A stretch of 64,000 bases of DNA from Enoplolaimus lenunculus (GCA_030248215.1 JASANG010002092.1:62001-126000); one strand, 5' to 3'; counted from the stretch's first letter, positions 50,481 to 62,159 are shown. The notes: generated by a model not told the origin, from the letters alone. Numbers and translations are program-made.

Positions 50481-53400
50481 ATGGGCTCTAAAAACGGCTA
50501 CGGCCCGGCGAATGGTTTAGTAGGCACTAGAAGCAGTGGCGACGCGCCTACAGTGACCAGTATTCGAGTACCCAACACAGCCGCTGCTGCAGCGGCAGCT
50601 GGTCTACTGGGAATTGCTGGATTTGAAAATAGCGATCAACGAGGAGCGAGTAACGCTCCAGCTCGATCGGTGAGAACATTTTCTGAAAACGGATTGGGAT
50701 CGTCGTTATCGAAAGGAATGTCTTCTGATGTAAGTTGTCGAAATCGTTAATTATCACTGGCATTGTTTGTTTTTTAAACAGAATAGCAGTAGAGTAGAAG
50801 GATGCTTTAAGCTAATCTATATACCGTTGTCTTTAAGGCGCATTGGCCAATTATAGTCCAGGACCGTAACAGTAGTACAAGCGCATTCCTAAGCCAAAGC
50901 CTAAGCCTAAGCATAAGGGTTGTGTTCTACTTTCCTGAGTCGGACGCAGGCACACCTAAATTTAAGCCTAAATGTAACCAGAAAATTATCAAAGATGATT
51001 CGGAGGGGTATTTTTGATAAAATTTCGGAAAAGATATCATGTTTGTTTTCTTTGGAGAATTTTTCAGGTCGATGAAAGTTCAGACCTCGAAGACGATGTT
51101 CAGACAACCGTCGATATTTTGTTTTACGTAAGGTTTATTTGGGTTTGATGTTTCACAATTCATAAGGTCGAGCTAATTAAACGCTGCTGGGTATTTTCAG
51201 TTAAGCCTAAATTAGGACTTTCCACCATATTTCAGTAATTATTTCAGTTAGAAGCAATCTAATTTTAGCATTAAAGGGTTTTTGGGTGCGAGAAATCTCC
51301 GTAAACTGTTTACAAACCTCAAAATCTGATAATTGAGTTGTTAGCTAATGGATAATTTGCATATTAGCATAGTTTGTAAGCCTAAATTAGGACTTCTTAC
51401 AATATTTCACTAATTATTATGGTTAAAAGCAATATAATTTCAGCAATAAAGGGTTTTTAGGTGCGAGGAATTTGAATAAATTGTTTACAAGCATTCCAAA
51501 CCGATAATTGAATGGTTAGCTAATAGCTAATTTACATAATACCTTAATTGACAAGACAAAACCAGGACTTTTCGAATTATTTCAATAAATATTAGGGTGT
51601 ACTGAAGGTTTTTGGGTGCGAGGTACCAGAATAAATTGTTTACAAACCTCCAAAACCGATAATTGAATAGTTAGCTAATAGCTAATTTGCATATGAGCTT
51701 AATTGACAAGACAAAATTAGGACTTTTTAAATTATTTCAATAATTATTAGGGTTTACTGAAGGTTTTGGTGCGAGGAATCTGAATAAATTGTTTACAAAC
51801 GTCTAAAACCGAAAAACCAAAAAAATTGAGTAGTTAGCTAATAGATAATTTGCATATAAGTTTAATTGATAAGCCTAAATTAGGCGTTTTTACAATGTTT
51901 CACTAATTATTAGGGTTACAAGCAATCTAATTTCAGCAATAATGGGTTTTTGGGTGCGAGGAATCTGAATAAAGTGTCTAAAGACCATTAAAAGCAATTT
52001 TCGAATAGTTAGCTAATGCATAATTAGCATATTTGCTAAATTGACGAGACAAAATTAGGACTTTTTAAATTATTACAATAATTATTAGGGTGGCTGAGGG
52101 GTTTTTGGGTGCGAGGAATCCGAGGAAATTGCTTGCAAGCCTCCAAAACCGATAAATGAATAGTTAGCTAATATATTACAATAATTATTAGGGTGGCTGA
52201 GGGGTTTTTGGGTGCGAGGATTCCGAGGAAATTGCTTACAAACCTCCAAAACCGATAAATGAATAGTTAGCTAATAACTAATTTGCATATTACCTTAATT
52301 GCTTACGTGTGTTTGAGCTTCGCTCAATAAATGTAGTCCCACTACTGGTTAATACTCTTTATTATTAAGATTTATGTCACAGTTTTTTCCAAGTATTTCA
52401 GTATATCAAAATTATATTTCCTCACATTGGGCTTATTGTCGCTCTTTTGGTGTACACGCTGCTTGGAGCGTTTTTGTTTCATATCATTGAATTGCCACAC
52501 GAAATGAAAACTCGCAACGAGTCCTTACATCTCGTATGGGTAAGTCACACTACCATTTCAACTGACGCATACATTTTATATACGTACTGAAGGCGTGCCG
52601 GAAGCGGATACGTCCCACACACATCAAAAATTCAAGTTTCCCTCGAAGTGTTGCCTGCATTTATGGGAATTATGTGAACTCGACCGTTTAACAAGTTTTT
52701 GGGTTATGTACAGACCAGGAAATTGGGCATCCGGAAATATTGGACAATTTCGCGTCGTTTGTTACCATTCATAGTATTAATTTCATAAACGTACACTTAA
52801 CTTCTGGATTTGTTGCATATTTTTATATTCGTCGATTATAAAATTTGAAGGAATCACAAGAAAAACTGATCGACCAAATGTGGCAGTTGAGTCAAATACC
52901 GGCCATGTCGCACAAAGTCTATCATCGAGAAGCTAAAAAGCGAATTCTTGATATGGAACGACAAATCTTTCACGCGTTCGATACCGGATATGTCACTTTT
53001 GATGACATTGTCAACAATACACAATTAGAGTGGACGTATCCGGCAGCAATATTTTTTGCTGCCACGGTTATCACGACCATAGGTTAGATGCAACATATAT
53101 ATATCAGGGTGCAACCGGAGTTGCGGTTTTTTTTCAAATTCCGGTTCCGATCTAAGCGAAAGAAATATTGGGATCGAAGCGAAAGAGAAGCCAAACGCAA
53201 TTGTAGCAGTTAATGTTAATACAAAGATTTGGCATGGAAAATCTGAAGTGCTCATTGCTCCGGAGCAGTGATTTATGCTGGAGAGCACAACTTCTTCTGT
53301 ATAAATCATATTTGTAATGAGCCATATTTGCAAACCAGTGGGTGAGAAAAGTTATGTCGATTCTTTGACTCAGAACCTAAGAGTTGCGCTATACTCGCCG

Positions 53401-56400
53401 CGCGCCGGCGTCCGGCTAGGTAAAGCATAGCGCAACCTTAAGTCTACACGAGCCGAATGATCAAAATAATTTCAGGAAGGTCATTGTGAGACTAAAATAT
53501 TTCGATTTTCGAGGGTTACAATTTACTAAGGATGGCTGAATTGCTTCCCTCGCTACGTGCTCGACTCTACTGTGAGTCTAAGCCCCAACAAGCTGCAATT
53601 TTTAGGTCGTTAAAATTTTACTGCAATTTTAGGTTACGGTAACATAGCGCCGTGTACTGTCGGAGGCCGTATGTTCTGCATTGTATTTGGACTCATCGGC
53701 ATTCCTTTATTGTTGGTTACTATTGCGGATGTCGGTAAATTTTTGTCAGATTTTATTTCGTTTTCGTACCGCCATATTCGTGCAATTGTTGAAGCGGTTA
53801 AGATACGATGGCGACAATATCGACGCGAGCGAGCGCGTCAACGAGCTGGAAGGCGGCGTCGAATAATTTCTGATGACGTCAGCGTTGTGTCGCATGATTT
53901 GGTAAAGTTTGAGTAGTGCAACTGCTCCAGAACCGGTGTTTTCTAGAGTATGTTATGTCAATTTGTGCCGTATAATAGAGTTGATATTTGCAAAAGCAAA
54001 TGCAACAGCAACTAAATGCAAACAATAACACAATAAAATCAGCCAGCTTTGCGCAATACGCGAAAGTTAGAGAACCTACAACAATCTATGCAAGTTTTCT
54101 TTCCTTAGAACAATCAGATTTTCGTTCTGAGAAAATATGAAAACAAAGTAATGCTGGAAAGTTTACGCATTTATAGGATATGCGAAAGTATGATTAAAGA
54201 TGGTAAACTGAAAATTTTTCGCTTAACACTTTCTCACATGAATATTTTCTATTTCCCCTGAGACCTACTTTTATGCTAGGATTCGAACTCCAGTGACTTG
54301 AGTGGGAGGCGTATACCATCGCCACTCAGCTATAGGAGCTTGACGCTCGAGTCCGAGGGGGCTCTTACGTCTTGTGGTGATTTAGTACTATGTGTTGCAA
54401 TTGTTAAACACGGAGCGATATGCATTATTTAACGTATATACACTGCGCTGAGTTGCCTATAGGCAACTCAATGTGAGAAGGGGTTAATGCGCGGTGTCTG
54501 AACGATGGTTAGGTGTATGAACTAGGTCCAATTTGTCTATTCAAACTTCTGGCTAGAGTCTTCACCTAATCCTTAGCATATGACAGTGTAAACAATTGTC
54601 TACAGTCTAGACCTATTCTATTGCAGTCGCGTGCCGATCGGGACGTCTCTAAAAGTAACATGGACGCAGATATTGCGTCATTTGTTTTCAGGATGACGAC
54701 ATACAAATTCCTGTTTGGGTATATAGCGTCATTTGTTTTCAGGATGACGACATACAAATTCCTGTTTGGGTAGTTCTATTGTTTCTTGTCGTATACACAG
54801 CTCTTGGTGGTTTTTTGTTTCAAATCATGGAAGGTTGGACGTGGTTTGAATCGTTTTATTTCTGCTTCATTACAATGGCTACAATTGGTGAGTTTAAATC
54901 TACAATTCCTCATCATCTTTAGAAAATATGGTATTTTCGTCTCAGTGATGCCTTGAACAACGGATGCAAAAAGTAAAATTTATAACAAAAGCTTGTTGTA
55001 CACACTGTAAATCCCAGTGAGTTGATTTTAGCTCAGAATGAGTTGAATCATTCAGTCTGAGTTCTCTGAACTCAGAATTCTGAGTCAATCAAACTGATTC
55101 TTCCGTAATTATTCAACTTAATACGCGGAATTAACTGAACTCAGAATTAAACTCACTGGAATTTACAGTGCACTCGTAAATAATTTTATGCTTGAAACTG
55201 ACGAAACACGATCTAGAAATACGACCGATTTGTATTAATTGATAGAATGATTTTGTACACTTCTTCACACCAGTCTACACTGACGCTTAGGCCTGCCTAA
55301 GTTTAGCGAAAGCCTTGGTGACATATATGCCGTCAAAATTCTTGGTGAGATTAGAAAATAGAAACAGTTCCAGGCTTTAGAATTGTTCAACTATCAACTA
55401 AAGGTTATTAATTTTTTTCTCGCTCAGTACCTTCGCTCGGCAATACTTTTATAGAAATGAGACACCAATATGAATAAAAGTTTTCAGAAGAGAGTGGAAA
55501 ATTACAGTAATCACTGCATTTGTGGACTTTTGAGCTTTTCTGCAAATGTGCTTGGTATTTGTAGGGATCAGAATAAGACGTGAACAGGGATTGATATTTA
55601 TTTTGTCTTTACAGAGGCTACTTCCTTGTTATCCGTTGATCTATTTTTTAATTCATTCCGTGTTTAGTTGAAGCAACACGCTTATTTTTGAATTCTTTCT
55701 TTTGGGCAGAACTAGATTTGCTGTGAAGCATATTTGTTGACTGTCATGTCCGTTAATTTTTCTGAATTTAACGAAGTTTATGCTGGGTTACTTGAGAGTC
55801 TGTTACGTACTCGAACAGTCTAAACCATTGGTTGATACGGGATACAGACTCCTATTGGTCGGAACTCAAAACAGGAACTCTCATCTTGTTAGGTACCTAT
55901 CCTCTCTTGTTCGGGTCACTACAGTATTCACGCCATTTAGTTTCGCGCGTTTGAGAAGATGGCTAATTCTGACCACTCACAGAGTCAATAGGGCCACCCA
56001 AGCCGCGGCACCCGAACAAAGGTCACTTACTACAAAAAACATACGATCGAATAAGAGGGGGAATGATATGAATTTGGCCTCTCCAGAGTGTCCCCCTTTG
56101 TTATTCGGTTATTAACAGTTATTTATTTTTAACCCACGCTCCGCCACATTGGTTACCGATATATATCCGGTACTGTGATTATCCGTAGAATTAAACGTAT
56201 ATTTGTCTTGTGTCACTCCCGTCTTATTCGGGTCACTACACTACTATATACAGCGTGACCCCTGTTATAAATTTCTGCGTCCGCCATTGATTTGGAATCG
56301 GGTTAAAAGTTGAATTGCTTTTGGAAACATTTTTTTACAAACGATTTCAGGATTTGGAGATTTAGTACCGTCGAAACAAATCTTTATGCTATTCACAATG

Positions 56401-58357
56401 ATTTATATTATACTCGGCTTGTCAATCACAACAATGTGTATTGATCTCGCCGGCACGGAATACATTCGAAAAATACATTATATGGGACAGCATTTGGATA
56501 CGGCGAAAAGTGCGGTTGGTGATGCAATGGTCACTGGATTGCATGCTGGTCAGGATTTTGTGTCACAAGTAAAAAGGTTTTCAATTTGGAATCGTTGTAC
56601 AAAATAGGCTCTGATATCCATAATAAAAAATGTCCAACTATTTTAATAGCTAGCTAATTTATGAACATTCTCTAAAAATAATGTCCGAAATTTTAGCTAG
56701 CTATACACTGTAAATTCCAATGAGTTAATCAACTCAGACGGAAAGTTAGTTACTTCTGAATTAATAACAGCAAACTTTAACTCACTTTGAGATGAGTTGA
56801 TTCTCACTCTGAGAGTTGATTTGATTCCGGGAAATTGGTTAATTAAACCAGAATGAGTTATATCAACTCAGAATTATGAGTTTTGATAGTCCTAACTCAG
56901 ACTGAGTGATTCAACTCAGCTTGAGTTGAAATCAACTCACTGGAATTTACAGTGTAGAAATGTCTTATAAAAGCGAAAGGGCAAAAATAGTAAAAACATC
57001 ACCCTTATAAAATACAGTGGAAACTGTACGGCCAACAATGTTTAGAAACTAGAGTTTAAAATTTGTTTTAATTTTTCAAATTTTGGCGCGGAAATTTATA
57101 GGAGAAAATTTAAATATTGTCGGCAAAATACAAATTTTGGCGATTTTGGGGGGAATACAAAATTTTTTTGGGCATTCAACAGGTTTCTCAGTTTAGAAAG
57201 AAATAAGAATCAACTTTTCATTTCTTTCTACATTTTCTTTAACGCTTATTTTCGGAACAGTTCCTCGGCTGAGTTCAGAAATTCGTATTTTTCAATTGTC
57301 TGGTAGTTCGAATTCCGAAATTCGGTTTGTTTTTCAGATGAAAACAGCTGTTGCCGATGGTCGGTTACCAATGGATGTACACGCCTTAGCGTTGCTCAAA
57401 CGAGACATGGATGATCTTAGTTCTTCCGCAGATCTTGGTAAGTAGATGGAATAACCGACACATAAAACATGAATCGTTATACAGGTGTTGGCCAATGTAA
57501 AGAACAGGGGCGGAACAGTATTATAAGCATATTTCCAAACCTATGCTTAGCCTAAGCCTAAGCGTAAGAATGATTTTTCAAGTATATAATCTTTTCAGTG
57601 AAATTAAAATATTTTTAGATGAAATACTTTATCGTATGTATCCTGGAATGAAAGAAGAACGAACGGCACGCATATTGTACGAACCATTGCCTCCAGCGGT
57701 GCTTAAAATCATTAAGCCACATATCAAGGTATATAGGGTGTAACGGATAGTAAAATAACCAGAACCAAAACGAATAGTGATCAAAACAATAGAAACGGAA
57801 AACGGATATTGACGTATAAACGGTTCAATTTATGAGATATCGTGAACGATGTATCAGCATTTTCGCATGATTAATAATTGATTGAATAATTAGTAATTAT
57901 AAATGTGAAAAGTCACGCCAGAAAACCAACGGTCATGGCATTCTCATGGATTCGCAATTATCAACGCCGTAAAATACTTAAATATTATATAATGAAAACA
58001 TTTTTAATTCCTGTGTCTCAAAATGTTTAGGTTCTTCCAAATGAAATATCCGAAAGTGATGCGACTATTGTCGAGAACAAAGTATTCGAACAGCCAATAT
58101 TTGGACCAGACGGCATTCTGGCGAAACGTGCCCGAGAAGCGACCGAAGCATACGAACGACAACTACAAATACAACAACAGTATCAGCAGCAACAACTCCA
58201 GCAACAGCAGCCACAACAACCACAACTGGTGCCACAAGGTAACGGAAGACCTTCATCTGCTGAACAGCATCGTGTGATTAAACGCGGAAACGGACGAGAG
58301 TCACAAAAACCTGCCGTGTTTGTCGCACCGTTTTTACTCGATGAAACAGTTTGCTGA
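50481..58357 (+). CDS. TWK-type two-pore-domain potassium channel, 10 exons
   Basis: Background K+ leak channel of the plasma membrane; K2P subunits dimerise so that four pore loops form one selectivity filter. Exons: 50481-50729, 51068-51127, 52402-52539, 52851-53082, 53633-53901, 54743-54887, 56351-56568, 57338-57437, 57619-57728, 58031-58357; phases join to 615 residues. Cytosolic Ala/Ser-rich N-terminus, TM1 about 106-132, extracellular cap with NES and NNT glycosylation sites, first filter TTIGYGN (224-230), TM2 about 238-262, a basic loop (WRQYRRERARQR, GRRRR), TM3 about 322-345, second filter TIGFGD (about 363-368), TM4 and YIRKIHYMG, then a long C-tail ending in a Gln-rich run. Layout is that of nematode TWK channels; the exact orthologue is not assigned. 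Exon 4 has an unusual TTTGAAG acceptor, and exon 6 has a duplicated acceptor. Confidence 0.94.
50880..50975. repeat. TTAGGC-like words in channel intron 1
   Basis: GCCAAAGCCTAAGCCTAAGC preceded by CATTGGCCAATTATAG, so probably a worn copy of the TTGGCCAAT-ended MITE. Confidence 0.55.
51190..52310. repeat. Minisatellite of about 165-175 bp units in channel intron 2
   Basis: About six and a half units. Each contains AAATTAGGACTTTT, ATTTCA(A/G/C)TAATTATTAGGGT, GGGTTTTTGGGTGCGAGGAA, TTGTTTACAAACCTCCAAAA and AGTTAGCTAATAGCTAATTTG. Units differ by point changes and small indels; the last is partial. It fills most of the 1.27-kb intron 2. Confidence 0.92.
53105..53160. mobile_element. Single CAGGGTGCAACCGG end in channel intron 4
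   Basis: CAGGGTGCAACCGGAGTTGC then AAATTCCGGTTCCGAT. No partner end nearby, so a truncated hAT-type MITE. Confidence 0.6.
53383..53436. repeat. 54-bp hairpin, GTTGCGCTATACT ends, in channel intron 4
   Basis: GTTGCGCTATACT is closed by AGCATAGCGCAAC around a GC-rich CGCCGCGCGCCGGCGTCCGG centre. Shortest member of the group at 15848 and 23545. Confidence 0.75.
54225..54425 (-). repeat. tRNA-derived SINE in channel intron 5
   Basis: On the - strand box A TAGCTGAGTGG is followed 35-40 bases on by box B GAGTTCGAATCC. Flanking text is shared with 48455-48680, which shows that it is a dispersed family and not a tRNA gene. Confidence 0.75.
54675..54772. repeat. 51-bp tandem duplication across the exon 6 splice acceptor
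   Basis: Two identical 47-base blocks start at 54675 and 54726. Each contains the pyrimidine tract TTTGTTTTCAG and the first bases of exon 6 (GATGACGACATACAAATTCC). Acceptors would release exon starts at 54692 or 54743. Confidence 0.95.
55003..55169. mobile_element. Foldback MITE, GAGTTGA words (copy 1), channel intron 6
   Basis: Ends CACTGTAAATCCCAGTGAGT and ACTCACTGGAATTTACAGTG, with CA on both sides. The interior is made of TGAGTTGA/TCAACT-like words in both orientations. Confidence 0.85.
55780..56270. mobile_element. Possible LTR-like fossil in channel intron 6
   Basis: The phrase TTCGGGTCACTACA occurs twice (about 55908 and 56229) and once more, diverged, near 18960. The block between has a base composition unlike its surroundings. 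It could be a broken piece of an LTR element's terminal region or of some other repeat. Family and age cannot be set. Confidence 0.25.
56706..56954. mobile_element. Foldback MITE, GAGTTGA words (copy 2), channel intron 7
   Basis: Ends CACTGTAAATTCCAATGAGT and ACTCACTGGAATTTACAGTG lie between TA dinucleotides. Long palindrome of GAGTTGA-type words. It lies about 140 bases after exon 7. Confidence 0.9.
57487..57572. mobile_element. Half copy of TTGGCCAAT-ended MITE, channel intron 8
   Basis: TTGGCCAATGTAAAGAACAG, GGGCGGAACAGTATTATAAG, then CTTAGCCTAAGCCTAAGCG. The other end is absent. It ends close to exon 9. Confidence 0.65.
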
Positions 58358-58589
58358 TTTTGATTATAGTTAATATATACTTTAGATACTGAGAAACTTT
58401 AAGAGAATAATGTCCATGTATATATTTAAAGCTTTTTGAAATTATCTGAAGTTTAAAACATTGCTTTATGAACGGTTAAGACAAATATTTCTCAAATATA
58501 AGACAAATATATCTGAATATAACACAAAGATTTTCTAGAAAAACGACTCCAAAATTGGTGCCTAAATCTCAACCAAGCACCCTAATTTT

Positions 58590-58640
58590 ACAACCTAAGA
58601 CACATCCTAGACATAAACTTAGGCTGGGGGAGCCTGAGCT
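58590..58640. repeat. Degenerate CCTAA-rich stretch
   Basis: CACCCTAATTTTACAACCTAAG and ATAAACTTAGGCTGGGG just after the channel gene. Confidence 0.4.
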
Positions 58641-58717
58641 GAAACTTCTCGAAACGAAAAATTTGCCTTATACATTGGCAACAGTAATTTCTTGAATATA
58701 TATGTTTAATATGTTTT

Positions 58718-58840
58718 AACCATTTCAGACACAAATTCCTGAGCTGTTTAAGGTTGTTATATCTGAAATACCAGACATTTATCTTGAAAATTTGAGAAAG
58801 TATAGGAGTCTTGAAATTTCAAGACAATCTTTTGTGTGTA
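58718..58840. repeat. Dispersed repeat AACCATTTCAGACAC (copy 2)
   Basis: Matches 46945-47085 from AACCATTTCAGACACAAATT to GAAATTTCAAGACAATCTTT. Function unknown. Confidence 0.7.
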
Positions 58841-59224
58841 GAGATAACGTAAAACCAGAGGCGGAGGTTGATGTTCTGAAGAAGCCAGGCCTTCAGTTCT
58901 GCGTTGGACGAGAAAAGTTTAGCGAAAAACACAGGCACACAAAACGTAAATGTTCTGATCTACTCTTAAAAGTAAGCTTTGGCACGAGTTATATATTTGT
59001 TATTGCTTGTGCCAAAACATAACGAGGTGAATGCCAACATGTAGGATTACTAAATCGCTCCTACACGAAACAAAACAGTTTCTTTAAATCACTCAAATCA
59101 TACGGTTAGTGTACATGGCATGCTGCAATGCCAAATAAATGGGCCCATGTTTATTTTAAGGGGCGACCAGGTTTCTGGTGGGTCCATAAAGGAGTATAGG
59201 TTTTGATTCTACATTACATTTTTT

Positions 59225-59365
59225 GTTTAGGTTTAGGCTTAGGCTTAGGAACACATTTTTGCAACACTTAGGCTTAGGGTTAGGCTTAGGCTCAGGAACA
59301 CATTGCAACACTTAGGCTTAGGAATACGCTTAATCTACTGTTACGCCCCTTTAAGTAACATTGGC
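59225..59365. repeat. Interstitial TTAGGCTTAGGC array, part of a MITE
   Basis: Several runs of TTAGGCTTAGGAACACATT, then CTACTGTTACGCCCC and AACATTGGCCAAT, which is the right end of the TTGGCCAAT family. Confidence 0.7.
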
Positions 59366-59379
59366 CAATAAATGTGTAC

Positions 59380-59703
59380 CATAGTGCAACCGGAGGTGAA
59401 AAATACCGGAGCAGTAGGTCAACGAAACTTGCCGGAGCCGGAGGTGAGGCGAAATTAGGTAGTAAAAATGAAGGTTACTTAGTTAATTTTAGCCAATATC
59501 TGCAATAAGTTGTGTTGTTTGGTTTTACGTTAATTTTCTGCGAAATTTAAGAAAATTCTTTACAGAAAATTGTGGCAAAAGTAAAACGAAACGCGCTAAA
59601 CAGATAAATTTTTCAAAATTATGCTACATTTTACTACCGAAAATGCCGGAACATCCGGCAAAAATTCTATCGGAGCCGGAGTCAGTCCTCCGGTTGCACC
59701 GTG
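59380..59703. mobile_element. hAT-type MITE, GCCGGAGC words
   Basis: Starts CATAGTGCAACCGGAGGTG and ends GTCCTCCGGTTGCACCGTG between perfect 8-bp repeats ATGTGTAC. Words ACCGGAG and GCCGGAGCCGGA at both ends. It has inserted right next to the TTGGCCAAT end at 59365. Confidence 0.92.
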
Positions 59704-59884
59704 ATGTGTACTAACCCTTTAGTAACATTAAATGTGGAAGGAAGGGTACTGTCTTGAGAATAAAACATTTGTTTTAGCCAATCAGACACGAATTTCTTAG
59801 TGTAAAGTAAAAGACTATAATGTCAATTTAAGAAACAAGGAGTCCAACGTTTTTCTGTGGGACTAGAATAGAATAAACTTAAGC

Positions 59885-60020
59885 TTTAAACTAATTTTTT
59901 TCCTTGGCTTAGCCTTAGACTTAGGATTAGGAATAAACTCATTCTTACGCTTTAGGCTTAGGCTTAGGAATATGCTTTTAATACTGTTCCGCCCCTGTTG
60001 TTTACATTGGCCAAACTGCA
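59885..60020. mobile_element. Half copy of TTGGCCAAT-ended MITE with TTAGGC words
   Basis: TTACGCTTTAGGCTTAGGCT, then AATACTGTTCCGCCCCTG and TTTACATTGGCCAA, the inverse of the left end at 57487. Confidence 0.7.
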
Positions 60021-60426
60021 AAACAATTTTTTGTGTATACTAACCTATATGTAAGTACGATAGTGCGGAAAACTGTTTCCTTAATGGTATCTGAATTTTC
60101 TAGATGGATGCCTTAATGCTTGACATCTGGTTTCTCATTCCTACTTCTTTTTAACTACTATATAGCACACATTTTGAAAACACTTTCTAGAAAAGAAAAC
60201 TTAAAATTAAGCATGAACATAGCATATCATGGCGAAACAAAAGGCACATAACTGGTGCAAAATAAAATTAAACAGTTAACATGCAATAACGCCGGAATAT
60301 TAAATAAATAAAATTTAAATTTCTTCACGACCACTATCATAGACTGGTATCTACCTTAAATATATAACCTAATATATCTAGCGATAGGACATGCAATGCG
60401 CATCGCCAGAGCGCCGTATCCAACCA

Positions 60427-60700
60427 CACTGTAAATTTCAGTGAGCTGACTTTAACTCAGAATGAGTTGAGTCACTCAGTCTGAGTTAGGACTATGAGAA
60501 CTCAGAATTTTCAGTTGATTCAATTCTTTGTGAGTTATTTAACCAACTCATCCAGAGTCAACTCAACTCAGATTGAGAATCAAATCAACTCAGAGTGAGA
60601 ATTAACTCAACTGAGAGTGAGTTAACGTTTAGTGAAATTCATTCACAAATAACCAACTCGCTAGCTAAATCGAGTAATCAACTCATTGGAATTTACAATG
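60427..60700. mobile_element. Foldback MITE, GAGTTGA words (copy 3)
   Basis: Ends CACTGTAAATTTCAGTGAGC and ACTCATTGGAATTTACAATG. The interior repeats CAACTCAGAGTGAGAATTAA-like text. Flanks do not show a clear duplication. Confidence 0.82.
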
Positions 60701-60792
60701 ATTCCTTACCGAATTAGAGTTGTTACAAACGTCTCTAATATGTAAGACACGATTGCCCTTCAAATTGCATGAATATATGTATACCGATCATA

Positions 60793-60998
60793 TCGCTCAA
60801 AATTCCAGTGAGTTGATTTTAACTCAGAATGAACTGAATCCGTACAGAAACCTGAACTCTGAATTCGGTCTTTCAGAACTCAGAATTAATTGAATCTATT
60901 CTGAGTTAAACTAACCCGGAATAACTCAGAAATAACCGCAAAATGACTAATTCACTCCCTGAATGGTTTAAAATCAACTATAATCGGATTTTACAGTG
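60793..60998. mobile_element. Foldback MITE, GAGTTGA words (copy 4, worn)
   Basis: AAAATTCCAGTGAGTTGATTTT at the left and CGGATTTTACAGTG at the right, between TA dinucleotides. More diverged than the other three copies. Confidence 0.7.
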
Positions 60999-61116
60999 TA
61001 AAGTTTATAAACGTATCACCAACTAGTGACAAATACGGCACACAGCTGAGAACACCAAGAGACACGTGCCTACTAATTAAAGCTTAGGAAACAAAAATCC
61101 CCGACTATATTTCCTG

Positions 61117-61370
61117 CTATAAATCATCCCGAGAATGTTGGTCAGCTGCTATTTTTCCACTGTTGTCTTCTAATTGTCCTTCCACCGTCGTTTCTTTTTC
61201 AACAGAATGAGTCGAATCCTCCAAATTCTGCTCGATTAGTTCACGGTCAGACGTCGCGTCTGTATCGCCGAGATCAGCTATCGAATGAGGTCTCGTTTGC
61301 TCGTCGGTGATTGGTTGATTTGGCTCGGTGTCGTCGATCGTCGAGTATGTTGCTGTTTCATTGGTCTCTT
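61117..61370 (-). CDS. Probable terminal coding exon of an unrecognised gene
   Basis: On the - strand a TTATTTTAG acceptor (AG at 61371-61372) opens onto 84 codons without a stop, ending ...QHSRDDL and TAG at 61117-61119. The product is very acidic and polar, rich in Thr, Asp, Glu and Ser (for example TYSTIDDTEPN and DGDTDATSD-like text), typical of a disordered C-terminal tail. The codons are GC-richer than the flanks and use CGA, GAC and ACG freely, as in the channel exons. The frame also runs back to an ATG at 61440, so a short single-exon protein is possible. The remaining exons would lie to the right; none was recognised before 64000. Protein family not recognised. Confidence 0.5.
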
Positions 61371-61640
61371 CTAAAATAACACTCCTGTCACATTGGTTTG
61401 AAATCGCTACTACAAGCAAGCATGCTCGATAGAGTTGCACACAGCAGTCAGGGCCGTAACCAGAATTCCGTTTTGGTGAAATACGTATAATATCTAAACT
61501 TTGCCGAGCGAGTGTGAATACTTTCTAGATTCCATAATCAATAATATTACCTTAAAGTCTGTTGCAATATTTTGTCTTCAGAAATTCCATGTGAAAATAT
61601 ATCTATCTTATCTGCTTTATATCATCTCCTGACAGCAGTG

Positions 61641-61872
61641 CACTGCAAAAAATGGTAAGTCAAATTGACTCTCTCCGAAATAGGCTCTATGGGACTCTCT
61701 CCGAAATAGGCTCTATGGGACTACTCAAACTGAGTCATATTCGACTCCGCCAGTCAAACGTGCGACTCAGTGAGTCGAATTTGTCTCTGGCGCAGTCGAA
61801 TTTGATTCAGTTTGTGTAGTCCCGTAGAGCCTATTTCGGAGACAGTCAATTGACTCACCATTTTTTGCAGTG
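61641..61872. mobile_element. Foldback MITE, GAGTCAAATTGAC words (copy 2)
   Basis: Ends CACTGCAAAAAATGGTAAGT and GACTCACCATTTTTTGCAGTG, TA on the right side. The phrase CTCTCCGAAATAGGCTCTATG occurs twice in tandem near the left end (28-bp duplication) and once inverted at the right end. Sister of 35903-36112. Confidence 0.85.
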
Positions 61873-62159
61873 TATAAGATGTATAAAGACGCATGCAGTT
61901 ATACACACTACTATTTGCTAAAACTGAATACGTCAAAACAAAAAATAAATCTATACTGTATTCGCTATTAATACTTTCAACACAACAAAAATAAACTTAT
62001 ACACGAAGAAAACCAGGTGTAGCGCTCGTGTCCTGGTCCATGGTGTTTCAAATCGGAGTTCTCGCACTCCCACAATAACCCCAATTGACACCTCTGACTT
62101 TTTTCCACCACCCCGCAAACACAAATAATGTACAATTTTTTGAACTTTATACACACATA

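Noticed and set aside
53025-53333. A 102-codon - strand frame
   Set aside because: It overlaps channel exon 4 in antisense and runs into intron and MITE sequence.
55780-56270. A complete LTR retroelement
   Set aside because: No internal coding region or paired long direct repeats; only a fossil-like fragment at best, and even that is uncertain.
58065-58256. Open frame of 63 codons on the - strand rich in Val
   Set aside because: It is the complement of the Gln-rich end of channel exon 10.
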